Positions 1 through 9,895 are shown, counted from the first letter of the stretch. The stretch is DNA of 64,000 nt from CAWANF01 sp963783355 (GCA_963783355.1 CAWANF010000009.1:1-64000), one strand, 5' to 3'. Numbers and translations: made by a program. Notes: a model not told the origin generated them from the letters alone.

Positions 1-1
1 C

Positions 2-790
2 GCAAGCGTACAAAATGAAATTTATAGATTAATCCAAGATGCGAATCAACAAAAACAATTTATCAGTTTACTTTATTTCTGGGGAGGAAATCCATCTCAT
101 ATTGACGAAGTGAACTGTATTTCCAAAGGAATTTGTAAAGCATTCAACTTACCACCGCTTTTCATTGGCAAATCAAGGGGACAAGACATAGCCACTGGGA
201 TTGGGATTGATAATCCAGTAAAACCCAACTTCCTCCACCGCCACCAATAGTTCAAAATGGGTTAAAGTATTAGATAAATGGGCTAGCGGGACTGATATCC
301 CTCAATCTAAAGCTAATGAATTGCGAATATGGATTAGAGATGGTGTAAAATCAAATATTGACTGGGACCGGGAATTGCTGGCCCCTATCCAACTTAATCA
401 CAAATTAATTTACATACCAGGAGCTAGAGGAGGTCAGGCAGGGCTTGAACCATCAAAGGCCATGATTGTAGTTGCAGACGATGATGTTCATACCGATCAG
501 CATCAATCAACTAATATTAGGCTTAACCTTCAAGCTATTATCGAATTTAGTACTAAAAAGTCTTGGGATTTTGAGGGATCCGAAGAAAGCATGGCAAGAT
601 ATGCAAATTTTATTGAGAAACTTACCATACAAGCAGTCAAATACTGTCGTAATAAATACCGAAAAATTGAACGGGGATGTTGTCCCCGTTTTAGCTCAAG
701 CATCTTTAGTGGGAGCAAGAATATTAAATTTAGATAAATCTCACAAAAGTGACAAATATTCAAATTTATCCGCTATGCTGAAGCCCTCTG
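2..790 (+). CDS. Unrecognised protein, internal or C-terminal fragment with two frame breaks
   Basis: An AT-rich coding stretch open at the window edge. It reads in one frame from base 2 to about 225, in a second frame from about 225 to 680 (the part containing LLAPIQLNHKLIYIPGARGG), and in a third from about 670 to 780 (NGDVVPVLAQASLVGARIL). The three pieces join into one plausible soluble protein of about 255 residues, so two single-base frame changes are inferred near 225 and 670. I do not recognise the family, and no catalytic motif stands out. The reading ends where the composition jumps to GC-rich DNA at about 790, so the true C-terminus is missing. Codon use and base composition differ completely from the next 14 kb. 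Confidence 0.45.
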
Positions 791-803
791 ACAGTATGCC
801 TGA

Positions 804-1094
804 GCATGCCAGGCCCCCCGCGGCCCCGCTGGGGTAGGGGTACTCGTCGTAGAAGTGCACCACGAGCCCGGCCTCGCGGGCGGCGGCGATGGCGACGGCG
901 ACCATGTCGAAGAACGACTCGGAGAGGTACGGCTGCTTCAGCCCCTGGCGGGAGTGGATGAAGAACCCGCGCACGCCGGCCGCGGCCATCTGGGCGACCT
1001 GCCAGCGAATCTCCGCGGGCGACAGCTCGGCGTTCCAGAACCAGAACGGGTAGAACCCGGCCGGTCCGAAGTGCGGTTTGGACTGGGGCGGCAT
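804..1094 (-). CDS. Glycosyl hydrolase N-terminal fragment (GH106-like style)
   Basis: The first roughly 95 residues of a GC-rich gene, starting at the ATG at 1094. The sequence carries FYPFWFWN, GVRGFFIHSRQGL, LSESFFDMV and FYDEYPYPSGAAGG. These resemble the N-terminal barrel of the large uncharacterised glycoside hydrolases and alpha-L-rhamnosidase-like proteins common in planctomycetes; I assign this from memory of the pattern. The usual protein is several hundred residues longer. The frame stops making sense just left of 805, where the AT-rich stretch begins, so the gene is cut by the junction rather than by a stop codon of its own. No secretion signal is visible in the part present. Confidence 0.5.
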
Positions 1095-1285
1095 CGAAGA
1101 CTCCTGGGCTCCAGGTCGTGCAGCCGGCGGCGAACTCCGCGACAAGTGCGGGTACTATACTCCCCAGCTCGCCGCCCGGAAACAACCAGGGCCAGACGCT
1201 TCGCTGCGCCCGGCCCTGGGGGTGTCGCTTCGTCCAGCGGAGCTCCCGCGACGTTTCCGCGGAACGCTCGTCCGGCGCGGGTTCG

Positions 1286-2683
1286 TCAGTCGCGGTCGCG
1301 ATCGCCGTCTCGCCGCTGCCTCTCGCGGGGTGCGGGCTTCTTGTCACCCTCGCGGGCGGGGGGCTTCTGGCGGGCCTGGCCTTCCTGGAAGGCCTCCAGC
1401 AAGCCCACGATCTCCGCCTTCTGCTTCTGGAGCTGCTCCTGTTGGCGGGCGAGGTCCTGCTGGCGTTCCTTCAACTGGGCGGCAAGGGCCGTCAGCTCCT
1501 TCTGTTGCTTGGCGAGGGCCTCGCGTTGCTGGCGAAACGCCAACTCGCGGCGGTCCACATCGGTCCCGGGCCCCGTTCCTGGCGCAGCCTGCGGCTGTTC
1601 GGACCGCCGCTGACCTTCGCGCATCGCCGGGGGCTTGGGGGTCGCCTTCGGGGCCGAACGCGGGGAGATCTGAATCGGCCTCCCGTCCTCGCCCTTCAGG
1701 ATGATGACCATGCCTTCCTTCCCTTCGGGCTTCGCGGGCAAGCCGGGCTTCGCCTCGGGCCCGCCACGCGTGACCGTCGCCTTTCCGTCGGGGCCGATGC
1801 GGATCGGAGAAGTGCTCCACCTTCGCCCCCGGCCGGGGGGCCTTCGCCTCGTTCCCGATGCTCGCCCTGGTGGCCTTGGCGCGCTCCATCTGCTCCATAC
1901 GTTCCTTGGCCCATCTGCTCCATGCGTTCGCGATCTCGCCCTGCGGGCCTTCCATTTGTGGTGCTCGCCCATGGAGCCTTGCCATCCATCTGCTCCATAC
2001 GTTCCTTGCGCATCTTCTCCATGCGTTCGCGCATCGCCCGCGGGCCCGGTCCGCGCATCGGGCCCATCTGCCCTCTCATACCGCCCATGCCGCCGGCCTG
2101 TCCGCCCATCATGCCTCCGCGTCCCATCGGGGGAGGCTGCGGGGTCGGCCCGCGCGGGGCCGCCGCCCGACGCGAAGGGGCGGCCCGGGGCTTGGGCTGG
2201 TCCGGCAGGACGATGTTGGCCAGGAGCTTGATCGCCTCTTCCGTCTGGCCGGCCTGGTCGAACAACTCCGCAGCCGCGAAGCTTGCGGCGCTGCTGGACC
2301 TCCGGGACGTCGGCGCTATACGCCAGGCGGGCGAGGACCTTCGCGCCGCGCCGGGTCCTTGTGCTTCATCGCCATCTCCTTGATCTTGCCGATCGCCATG
2401 ATCCGGCTGGCGACCGGATCGGACATCAGGCCCATGATCTTGTGGAGGTCGCCCACGGGGTTGGGCTTGCCCTGCATCTTCGCCTTCATCGAGCAATTGC
2501 CCCGTCCTTCGCCATCGAGCAGCGTCGCTGGCCTTCGTCATCGGAGCAGTCTTCCGCCCCTGTCCTTCATCATCGAACAGGCGGCGCCGGCCTTGCAGGG
2601 CTTGCCTTGCCGTCGGCCCAGGTGGCGGCAAGGCACAGCAGCAACGTGGCGGAAAACGCCATCGAACAAGTCGCGAGCTTCAT
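1286..2683 (-). CDS. Secreted Met/Gly-rich coiled-coil protein, several frame breaks
   Basis: The ATG at 2683 opens a signal peptide (MKLATCSMAFSATLLLCLAATWA) and the coding sequence ends at 1286. The reading moves between frames at least four times: a segment with MQGKPNPVGDLHKIMGLMSD, a helical segment with AAELFDQAGQTEEAIKLLANI that looks TPR-like, a Gly/Met/Pro-rich linker, repeats of the type RMEQM or RMEKM between about 1890 and 2030, and a final Gln/Lys/Glu coiled coil (ALAKQQKELTALAAQLKERQ). Repaired, it would be about 460 residues. It is probably exported and elongated; its function is unknown. The frame changes are most simply sequencing indels, because each segment keeps protein-like composition up to the break. 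Confidence 0.5.
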
Positions 2684-2694
2684 AATCCCACTCC

Positions 2695-4253
2695 CTACAT
2701 TAAAGTTCTCCGAAGCAGGTCGCGCCCTGGCCGAACACTCGGCCGATGGGGCGGTTGCCTCCCGATTCCTATTCGACGGCACAACAACGCCGTAAGGATC
2801 ACCTGCTCCTGAAACACCGTGCGGGCAGGTTTGTTCCCTGGTTCAGCGGGCCGATGCAGCCGTACGCGTGGAACCCGAGAATCGGCAGCGTCGGCGGCTT
2901 CGGGTCCGGCTGGACCGCGGGCGGCGAGTCCGGCTCGGGCTGGTCCTTCTTCTTCGGCTCGGGCGGGCGCATTGCCTCGCGCCGCACCGGCGACCCAATC
3001 CTTCACGGCCGGCGAGACCGCGTTGGCCGCCTCGTCCCGGTTCGGCGCCGGCGCAGCCGGAAGCCCCTGTGCGCAGGTTGCTCGCTGACGAGCAGCAGCA
3101 CCGGCCGATCCCTGCCGGTCTCCACGCGAGCGAGGACGTCCTCGGTCGCCGCGGCGGGCCGAGTCGAGGATCGCACCCGATCGGCCGGCTGGGCGAAGCG
3201 CGAAGACCGTGCTGCCCTGCGGGATGGGGCTGAAGAACCGCAGCGACCCGGCGGGCAGTTCCGTGTCGCGTCCGTCCTTGTCGCGGCCCGATGCGTCGGT
3301 CCAGTTGACGATCATCCGCAGCCACTCCGGGCCCGACTCGCCCGCGACGCCAGCGCGTCGGTCCAGTCGCTGGTGAGCTTCTGGCCCGCCTTCCGGCCGA
3401 TCCGCGAGCGGTAGACCTCCGCCGCCGGCTTGTCGTCCAGCGAGACGACCCAACGCCCGCGCGTCTCCGTCACGGTCAGCGGCTGCCCCACGGCGGGAAC
3501 TCGCTCGCCTGGGCGGTGTAGACGCGGAGCGGGCCGCCGATGCCCATCCCGACGACGTGGTGGTCGTAGACCTGCCCGGCGAAGAACTGTGCGCTGCCGA
3601 GGCGCAGCCTTCTGCGGGCCTTCGAGCATTGCCGGCGGCGTCATCATGCCGTTACCGCCCCACAGGACCGCCTTGCCGGGGACGGCGTCGGCCAGCCCCG
3701 TCAGGAACGCCTCGACGTCCACGCCGGGGGCGTTGTCGAAACTCAGCCGCGGCTCGCCCAACAGCAGCGCGACCTTCAGCCCGCCGGCCTTGCGGAGCTC
3801 CCGCCCGAGCTGCTTGCCGCACTCCTCGCGGTCGGCCTGGACTGAACGGCGGCTGCGGCACAATGGACCCGCTCGCCCCCGATCGCCAGCACCGCGACGC
3901 CGTTGGTCAGCACCGCGCCGTCGCCGTCATCGCCCGCGCCGCTGATAGCCGACGTTCGGCGTCTGGCCGGCGAGGTCGGCGATGGTCTGGGCGGCCTGGC
4001 CGTCCTTCTGCGTGTCGGGCCAGAAGGGCTCGTCGGGTTTGGCGTCGGCCCGCGCGAAGTAGGCGTAGAAGACCACGCCCTTCAGCGGCGCGTCCCCCAA
4101 CTGGGCGACCGCCTGCTGGTAGGCCTCCCGCGCGGCGACGGCCGGGTCCGCGTCGGTGGCGCACCCGGTCGCGAAGGCTGGGGGCGAACCCCCGCAGCCG
4201 GCTGCCACAGCCGCAAGACATACCGCACCGAAGGCGACTGCCAGCCACTTCAT
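2695..4253 (-). CDS. FIST-domain lipoprotein, several frame breaks
   Basis: The start at 4253 gives a lipoprotein signal (LAVAFGAVCLAAVAAGC), so the mature protein should be anchored by a Cys. The following pieces, in different frames, fit FIST_N then FIST_C: GVVFYAYFARADAKPDEPFW and QTIADLAGQTPNVG, then VALLLGEPRLSFDNAPGVD and AVPGKAVLWGGNGMM, then GRWVVSLDDKPAAEVYR, LPAGSLRFFSPIPQGSTVF, and the C-terminal GFHAYGCIGPLNQGTN, which matches the family's GFYTYGEIGP block. FIST domains are thought to sense small ligands and usually occur in cytoplasmic signalling proteins, so a lipoprotein form is less usual. At least five indels would have to be repaired to give about 510 residues. Confidence 0.55.
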
Positions 4254-4471
4254 ACCCGCCACTCCTTCCGCTCAACCACGCAACCGCCGGGACGCAGCTC
4301 CAGCCGCGCCGCCCGACCCGTCCGGATCATACACACTCCAGCCGGTGTTTACTACGCAGCCACCAGCGACACCCAGCCGTGACCAACGCGCCGCCGCTTT
4401 TCCCTTCCCCCGCGCCCGGCCAAAGGCGAGAATCTCCCCCAGCCTTTTAACAAGCGACACGAGGAGAGACC

Positions 4472-5644
4472 ATGAGCGAGCTTCGCATTGGCGTGATCGG
4501 AGTCGGCGGACGTGGCTGGCTGGCCAAGCACGCCCACCGCCCGGACGAGGGCGTCCGCATCACCGCCGGGGCCGACCCCAACCCCGACGCCATCGCCGCC
4601 TTCAAGAACGACCACGGCTGCGACGCCTTCACCACCGACGACTACCGCCGACTCCTGGATCGCTCCGACGTCGACGCCGTGTTCGTCACCTCGCCGGACT
4701 TCCTCCACACCGAGCACGCGCTGGCCGCCATCGAGGCCGGCAAGGCGGTCTATCTCGAAAAGCCCATGGCGATCACGGTCGAGGGGTGCGACCGGATCCT
4801 CCGGGCCGCGCGCGAGCGGAAGGTAAGCTCTTCGTCGGCCACAACATGCGATACATGCTCCGATCCGGAAGATGAGGGAGCTCGTCGACGAGGGGGCGAT
4901 CGGCGAGGTCCGCGGCGGCGTGGTGCCGGCACTTCATCGCCTACGGCGGCGACGCCTACTTCCGCGACTGGCACTCGGAGCGGAAGTACATCAACGGGCT
5001 GTTCCTCCAGAAGGGCGCCCACGACATCGACGTGATCCACTGGATCGCCGGCGCGTGCTCGCGGCGGGTCGACGGCGTTCGGCAACCTGAGCGTCTACAA
5101 CCGCTGCGAGCAGCGGCGCTCGCCCGACGTGCGAGGCCGCTGCGACTGCCAGGCCGAACATTGGCCCCCGCTGGAGCAGACCGGGTTCAGCCCCGTCATG
5201 GACATCGAGGACACGAGCATGATGCTCATGGAGATGGACCGCGGCGTGCTCGGGGCGTACCTGCAATGCCACTTCACGCCCGACTCCTGCCGCAACTACA
5301 CGTTCATCGGCACGGAGGGGCGGATGGAGAACATCGGCGACGGGCCGGACGCGATCATCCGCGTCTGGAACCAGCGGCACAAGAGTTGGGGCAGCTTCCA
5401 GGAGAAGGGCGACCTGGAGCTCCAGCTCACCCCCGAGGCCGAGGGCTCCCACGGCGGGGCCGACCCGAAGATCGTCGCCGAGTTCATCCGCTACGTCCGC
5501 GAGGGCGGGCCGACCACCGCCACGCCCGCAGCCGCCCGCAACTCGGTGGCGGCCGGGTGCATGGCCACCCAGTCGCTCCGCGAAGGTGGAGTGCCTCACG
5601 ATGTCCCGCCGCTCGAACCGGAACTGGAAGAGTATTTCTCGTAA
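4472..5644 (+). CDS. Gfo/Idh/MocA-family oxidoreductase, frameshifted
   Basis: A GAGGAG ribosome site at 4461-4466 precedes the ATG. The N-terminus has the NAD(P)-binding GVIGVGGRGWLAKH fold start, the DVDAVFVTSPDFLHTEHA segment and the family signature YLEKPMAITVEGCD. The chain then moves to another frame (KLFVGHNMRYML near 4835, MRELVDEGAIGEV near 4872, FIAYGGDAYFRDWHSERKY near 4935) and returns to an intact frame from about 5100 to the stop at 5644, ending EPELEEYFS. Repaired length is about 390 residues, normal for the family. Such enzymes oxidise or epimerise sugars and inositols; the substrate cannot be told. Three or four single-base indels are needed. Confidence 0.75.
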
Positions 5645-5676
5645 GCGCCGAACCCCTCCCCCTTGAGGCGCATGTC

Positions 5677-5779
5677 CCCCTCTCCCTTGAGGGAGAGGGT
5701 GGCCCGAAGGGCCGGGTGAGGGTGACGCGTCGGCGGAAGACACCCTCACCCCTGCCCCTCCCCCTCGAGGGGGAGGGGT
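5677..5779. repeat. GC-rich inverted repeat pair (REP/BIME-like)
   Basis: Between two genes that converge here lie two related GC-rich units in opposite orientation: 5677-5728 (CCCTCTCCCTTGAGGGAGAG followed by GGCCCGAAGGGCC and GTGAGGGTGACGC) and 5740-5779 (ACCCTCACCCCTGCCCCTCC, then CTCGAGGGGGAGGGG). Each contains its own near-perfect palindrome. A third copy lies at 7998-8058. This resembles repetitive extragenic palindromes; it may also stop transcription of both convergent genes. Confidence 0.7.
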
Positions 5780-5787
5780 AGAGCAGC

Positions 5788-6905
5788 TCAGCCCTTCTTG
5801 CCGTAGGTCTCGGCCGCGTAGGCCATCTCGTCGGCGATCTTGAGCTTCTGGGTGCACTTCGCCTCGCAGGCCCCGCAGCGGACGCAGGCGTCGGCCTTGA
5901 CCCGCCCGGCCCACTGATACGTCCGCTTCGCCCCGTCCTTGAGGCCCAGGAAGCGGTCTTCGTAGACGGCGCTGAGGATCGAGGGGATGTTGATCCCCTG
6001 CGGGCAGGGCATGCAGTAGTTGCACTGCGTGCAGAACTTGACGTTCTCGCGCGAGCGGGCGGCGAAGAACTCCTCGATCGTCGCCAGCTGGGCGGCGTCG
6101 AACGCCCCGCGCTCGGCTGCGGCGACCGTGTCGTCCACGTCGGAGGGCTTGGACATGCCGCAGAGCATCGTGTCCACGTCCGGGTTGCTCCGCACGAAGC
6201 GGATCGACAACTCGGCCACCGACTTCGCCCCGACCTTCTCCGCCAGCTCCTTGAGCACGGGCGAGTCGGCTGCCAGCTTGCCGCCGCCTACCGGGTTCAT
6301 CACCACCGTCCCGATGCCGAGCTCGTGGGCCTTGGCGAGGACGGGCGGCGTACTGCCGGCTGAGGAGGTTGTAGCTGACGAGGATCAGCTCCGCCCAGTC
6401 CACCTGGGGCAGGCGGCTCGAGCAGGCTCTCCGGCGAGTCGTGCGTCGTGAACCCCGCGTGGCCGACCAGCCCGCGGTCGATCGCCTTGCGGATGCCGTC
6501 CACCATCCCGCCCGGGCGGGTGGCGGTCTCCCAGCCCTCGGGGTTGTGGATGTTCCAGACCTGGTAGACGTCGAGGTACTCCACGTCCAGCCGGAGTAAC
6601 TGCTCCTCGATGCGGCGGACGACCGAGTCGGCCGAGCCGTCGTCGTCCTCGCGGACCTTCTTGATCCACGGCGAGCACTTGCTCGAGAGGACGACCTTCT
6701 CGCGATACCCGTCTCGCAGCGCCCGGCCGAGCAGGAACTCGCTCTCGCCATACCCGCGGGACGTGTCGATGTAGACCATGCCCGCGTCGATCGCCCGGCG
6801 GATCAGGGCGACGGCGTCCGTCGCGTCGCCGGGGAGGCGCATCGCGCCGATGCTCACGGGGTTGACCTGGAAACCGCTACGTGTACCGAAAGGCCGAAGG
6901 TTCAT
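5788..6905 (-). CDS. Aldo/keto reductase with C-terminal ferredoxin-type domain
   Basis: The ATG at 6905 begins MNLRPFGTRSGFQVNPVSIG. The reductase barrel shows YIDTSRGYGESEFLLGRAL (the family D..YG.SE motif), then KVVLSSKC and EYLDVYQVWNIHNPEG. The frame breaks near 6300-6420 and resumes as VMNPVGGGKLAADSPVLKEL through to the stop at 5788. The C-terminus has CTQCNYCMPCPQGINIP and CVRCGACEAKC, eight cysteines spaced for two [4Fe-4S] clusters. This architecture is known in aldo/keto reductases with a ferredoxin-like tail, whose substrates are mostly unknown. Repaired length is about 370 residues. Confidence 0.75.
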
Positions 6906-7373
6906 CGTTCGCTCACTGGCTGGGGGAGGGGGTCGGGGAACGGCTCGCAAGACCTCTTCTATATACCACAGCCGGTCCCGAAATGCCAGCCTGCCCAGGC
7001 GACGGCCCCCAGGCTCAGAGAACGAAATGCACAACGGCCGCGACCGCGGAGACGAACACACCCAGGGCAACGGGCAGGAAGACGCAGCAACCCATCCCTT
7101 TCGTCACCATCCGCCCGACCTTTCGTTGGCGGCCCGAACGCGTAAGGGGGATTCCGGTCTTCCGCGAGATGCGTGCCTTCGCCGAGGAAATCCCCAAGGC
7201 CCTTTTCCACGAGAACGAGAAACCGAACTTTCGTCCCACGATCGCGATCCTCCATCCAGGTCCGTAGCGAGCCTACCGCCGTCGGTCAGCCCTGGCCAGG
7301 CAATTCCCCGATCAGACGTCCTGTCCGGGCAGGCCTACAATTCGGTAGGCACCTTGTGACAGGAGGCCTGATC
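6906..7373. other. Gene-poor stretch with one doubtful small reading frame
   Basis: About 470 bases between two divergent genes. Apart from a possible small minus-strand gene at 7015-7239, I see nothing recognisable. Promoters for both neighbours should lie here, but I could not pick out convincing elements. Confidence 0.4.
7015..7239 (-). CDS. Possible small membrane protein
   Basis: A 74-residue frame whose second half is convincing as protein: ISRKTGIPLTRSGRQRKVGRM is basic and is followed by a hydrophobic C-terminal segment of about 20 residues (GCCVFLPVALGVFVSAVAAV). That would make a single-pass tail-anchored or small membrane protein. The true start may be an internal Met near the RKTG segment. 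No family is recognised, and in GC-rich DNA open frames of this size also arise by chance. Confidence 0.3.
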   Translation of the reverse strand: MGRKFGFSFSWKRALGISSAKARISRKTGIPLTRSGRQRKVGRMVTKGMGCCVFLPVALGVFVSAVAAVVHFVL

Positions 7374-7742
7374 ATGAGACACGCAATAGTGGTTGGGGCG
7401 GCCGCGCTGTTGCTCGGGTTGGGCGGCTGCAGCCCGCGGGGGAACATGAGCTACCAGAACAACTCGGGGTACAGCAACTCCTCCAGCTACAACAACGCAC
7501 CGCGGCGACATCCACAACATCGAGGTGAAGCTCGAGACCTGGATGGCGCCAAGGAAGCGGACCTGGTCCGCTCCTGGGGACAGCCGGACGACCAGTGGCG
7601 GGACAACAAGAGCGGCGAGTGGATCATGGCCTACTACAACGTCGCCGGAACCAGCCCGCACGGGGAAGGCCCGTTCGACTGCTACTTCTACTCCAACTCC
7701 CAGGGCGTCCTCGATAAGTGGAGCTACGAGTTGAGCCGCTGA
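7374..7742 (+). CDS. Small lipoprotein with BamE-like WG.P motif
   Basis: A strong AGGAGG site at 7361-7366 sets the start at ATG 7374. The signal MRHAIVVGAAALLLGLGGC ends in a lipobox Cys, so the product is probably a lipoprotein. A Ser/Asn/Tyr-rich linker follows, then GAKEADLVRSWGQPDDQWRD, which resembles the short SmpA/BamE-like repeats of many planctomycete lipoproteins, and a C-terminal beta-rich part ending YSNSQGVLDKWSYELSR. Around 7500-7545 the conserved part looks better in a neighbouring frame (HNIEVKLETW), which suggests two compensating indels there. A strong hairpin follows the stop codon. Confidence 0.6.
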   Translation: MRHAIVVGAAALLLGLGGCSPRGNMSYQNNSGYSNSSSYNNAPRRHPQHRGEARDLDGAKEADLVRSWGQPDDQWRDNKSGEWIMAYYNVAGTSPHGEGPFDCYFYSNSQGVLDKWSYELSR

Positions 7743-7764
7743 GGACGCGGCTGCGCAAAAGAAG

Positions 7765-7796
7765 CGGCGGCGAGGCCCTGAGAGGCCTCGCCGCCG
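7765..7796 (+). terminator. Perfect 12-bp GC hairpin after the lipoprotein gene
   Basis: GGCGGCGAGGCC at 7766-7777 pairs perfectly with GGCCTCGCCGCC at 7784-7795 around a six-base loop, 23 bases after the stop. There is no T-run, so it may be a terminator of the GC-only kind or an RNA 3'-end stabiliser. Confidence 0.55.
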
Positions 7797-7826
7797 GTGG
7801 GCATGCATTTCGCCGGCGACCATGTA

Positions 7827-7872
7827 GCACAGCCGCCCTCGGCTGTGCGTCCCAGCGGCAGTGCCGCTGGGC
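7827..7872. repeat. Two adjacent short palindromes
   Basis: GCACAGCCG (7827-7835) is inverted as CGGCTGTGC (7840-7848). Directly after, CCCAGCGGCA (7851-7860) is inverted as TGCCGCTGGG (7862-7871) with a one-base loop. Back-to-back perfect palindromes in a non-coding gap suggest extragenic repeat elements rather than a gene. Confidence 0.6.
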
Positions 7873-7997
7873 GTTGGGCGTCGCGGGCAACTGCAGGAAT
7901 GGCGGCGGCAGTCGCCCGCCATGGCACCCGACTGCCGATAGGCCCGAAGGGGCGGCAGAAGCACACATCACGAAGAGATTGCGCCGAAGTCGCCTGC

Positions 7998-8058
7998 GCG
8001 TCACCCTCGCCCGGTCCCGATGAATCCAGACCACCCTCTCCCTCAAGGGAAAGGGATT
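7998..8058. repeat. Second copy of the GC-rich extragenic repeat
   Basis: GCGTCACCCTC, then CCCGG, then CCACCCTCTCCCTCAAGGGA match, in order, the reverse complement of the unit at 5677-5728. The middle part has diverged. Together with the palindromes at 7827-7872 it fills the roughly 400-base gap between the lipoprotein gene and the acyl-CoA dehydrogenase gene. Confidence 0.6.
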
Positions 8059-8140
8059 GGGCTCGCGCGACATCCAGCACGACTGCAAACGGCGCAGTCG
8101 TGCGCCGAAGACCGCGTCCAAGACCGAACCGTGGTTCGCG

Positions 8141-9895
8141 CTACTCCGTGACGGGCACGGGGCCGGCGAGGGTCTCGAAGTCGCCGATGACGGTCCGGTC
8201 GCCGGAGAGGATCATTTCCTTGTTCATCCGCAGCTCGGGCAGCTTGTCGGCCAGCCAGTGGCGGGCGACGGCGAGCTTCTTGCTGTTCGACGGCGGCGTC
8301 GCAGAACAGCGCCCCGACGACCAGCGTGATGGCCATGTCCACCAGCTTGCGGGCGTAGAGGTCCTTGTAGTCGCCGCCCTGGGCCTTGACGAACGCGACG
8401 GCCTCGGCCAGGTCGGCCAGGGCTGCGCGAATCTGCTCGACCAGCGGTGCGATCTCTTCGGGCCAGGTCTCGCGGGCGTCGAGGAGGTCCTTGACGACGG
8501 TCTCGGCCGTGCCGGACGAGACGCCCTGCGACGGCGGCGACCACCTGGAGCTGGCTGGTGCCTTCGTAGATGGTCGTGATCCGGCTGTCGCGGAGGTGCC
8601 GCTCGGACGCGTAGTCCTTCATGTACCCGCTGCCGCCGAGCACGGCGATGGCGTCGTTGGCGACCCGCATCGACATCTCGGACGCGTAGTACTTGCTCAT
8701 CGGCGTCAGCAGGCCGTTGACGCCGCTTGTACGTGCGGGAGAGCTTCTTGAGGGTCTTCTTCTCCTCGGGCTCGGGCGTCGCCGAACTCCAGCTTCTTCA
8801 GGGCGCCGATCTCGATGTCCACGCAGTAGCTGCGCCCAGTACGTCAGGGCGCGGGCGGCCTGGATGTCCACGCTCATCTTGACCAGCAGTTCGCGGACGG
8901 CGGGGAAGTTCTCGATGGCCATGCCGAACTGCTTGCGGCTGTGGCGCGTAGTCGCGGGCGACGCGGTAGGCCGCCTCGCCGATGCCCAGCGACTGGGCGG
9001 CGATGCCGATGCGGGCGCCGTTCATCAGGCTCATGACGTAGGTGATCAGCCCGCGCTGCCGCTCGCCGATGAGCTTGGCCGGGGCGTGGTCGAAGAACAG
9101 CTCGCACGTCGGGCTGCCGTGGATGCCGAGCTTGTTCTCCAGCCGGCGGACCTTGACCTTCGGCCCGCGCTCGACGACGCAGCAGGCTCAGGCCGCGGCC
9201 GTCGGTGATTTCCGGCTCGGTGCGGGCGAGCACCAGCAGCACCTCGCCGCAGCCGTTGGTGATGAACCGCTTGACGCCGTGGACGAACCAGTTGCCGTCG
9301 TCGTCCTGGTAGGCGCGGCACTTGACGGCCTGGAGGTCGCTGCCGGCGTCGGGCTCGGTGAGCACCATCGCGCCGGTCCACTTGCCGTCGGCCATGTCGG
9401 GCAGGTACTCCTGCTTGATCTCTTCGCTGGCGAAGGCGTTGATGGTCTCGGCGATGCCCTGGAGCCCGTAGATGTTCATCAGCGGCGGCGTCGGCCCGGC
9501 TGACGATCTCGTTGGCCATCGTGTAGACGCAGGTTCGGGCAGTTCAGCCCGCCGAAGCGGTACGGCAGGGTGAAGCCCATCATGTCGGCCTGGCCGAGCC
9601 GCTTGAGCGCCTCGGCGATGCCCGGGGCGTAGGTGACCGTGCCGTCTTCGTTCAGCGTGTTGCCGACCTGGTCGGTGCTCCTCGGCCGTCGGGGCGATGA
9701 TATCGCCGGCGAGCTCGCCGATGACGTTCGAGGATCCGCTCGTAGTTGTCCACGGCGTCGTCGGCGTCGTCCGGGGCGAAGTCGAACTCGTCGTCGAACC
9801 GGAAGCCCTCTTCCATGATGCGCGGCCAGTCGCGCCAGGTCCAGGTGCTGGAACAGGAACTGGATGTCTTCGTTGTCGGTGTAGAAATTCGCCAT
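8141..9895 (-). CDS. Acyl-CoA dehydrogenase, frameshifted
   Basis: The ATG at 9895 begins MANFYTDNEDIQFLFQHLDL. Pieces in alternating frames follow the family order: QADMMGFTLPYRFGGLNCP, MNIYGLQGIAETINAFAS, AMVLTEPDAGSDLQAVKC (the FAD/substrate segment), NWFVHGVKRFITNGCGEVLL, SLMNGARIGIAAQSLGIGEA, then MRVANDAIAVLGGSGYMKDY and ITTIYEGTSQLQ, the C-terminal block around the cofactor site. The chain ends VIGDFETLAGPVPVTE at 8141. Repaired length is about 580 residues, typical of the longer dehydrogenases. It oxidises an acyl-CoA and passes electrons to the ETF encoded just upstream on the same strand. At least six indels are required. Confidence 0.8.

Noticed and set aside
4991..6751. 586-residue minus-strand frame rich in Arg and Ser
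   Set aside because: It overlaps the oxidoreductase and the aldo/keto reductase in wrong frames and has a composition typical of GC-rich shadow frames.
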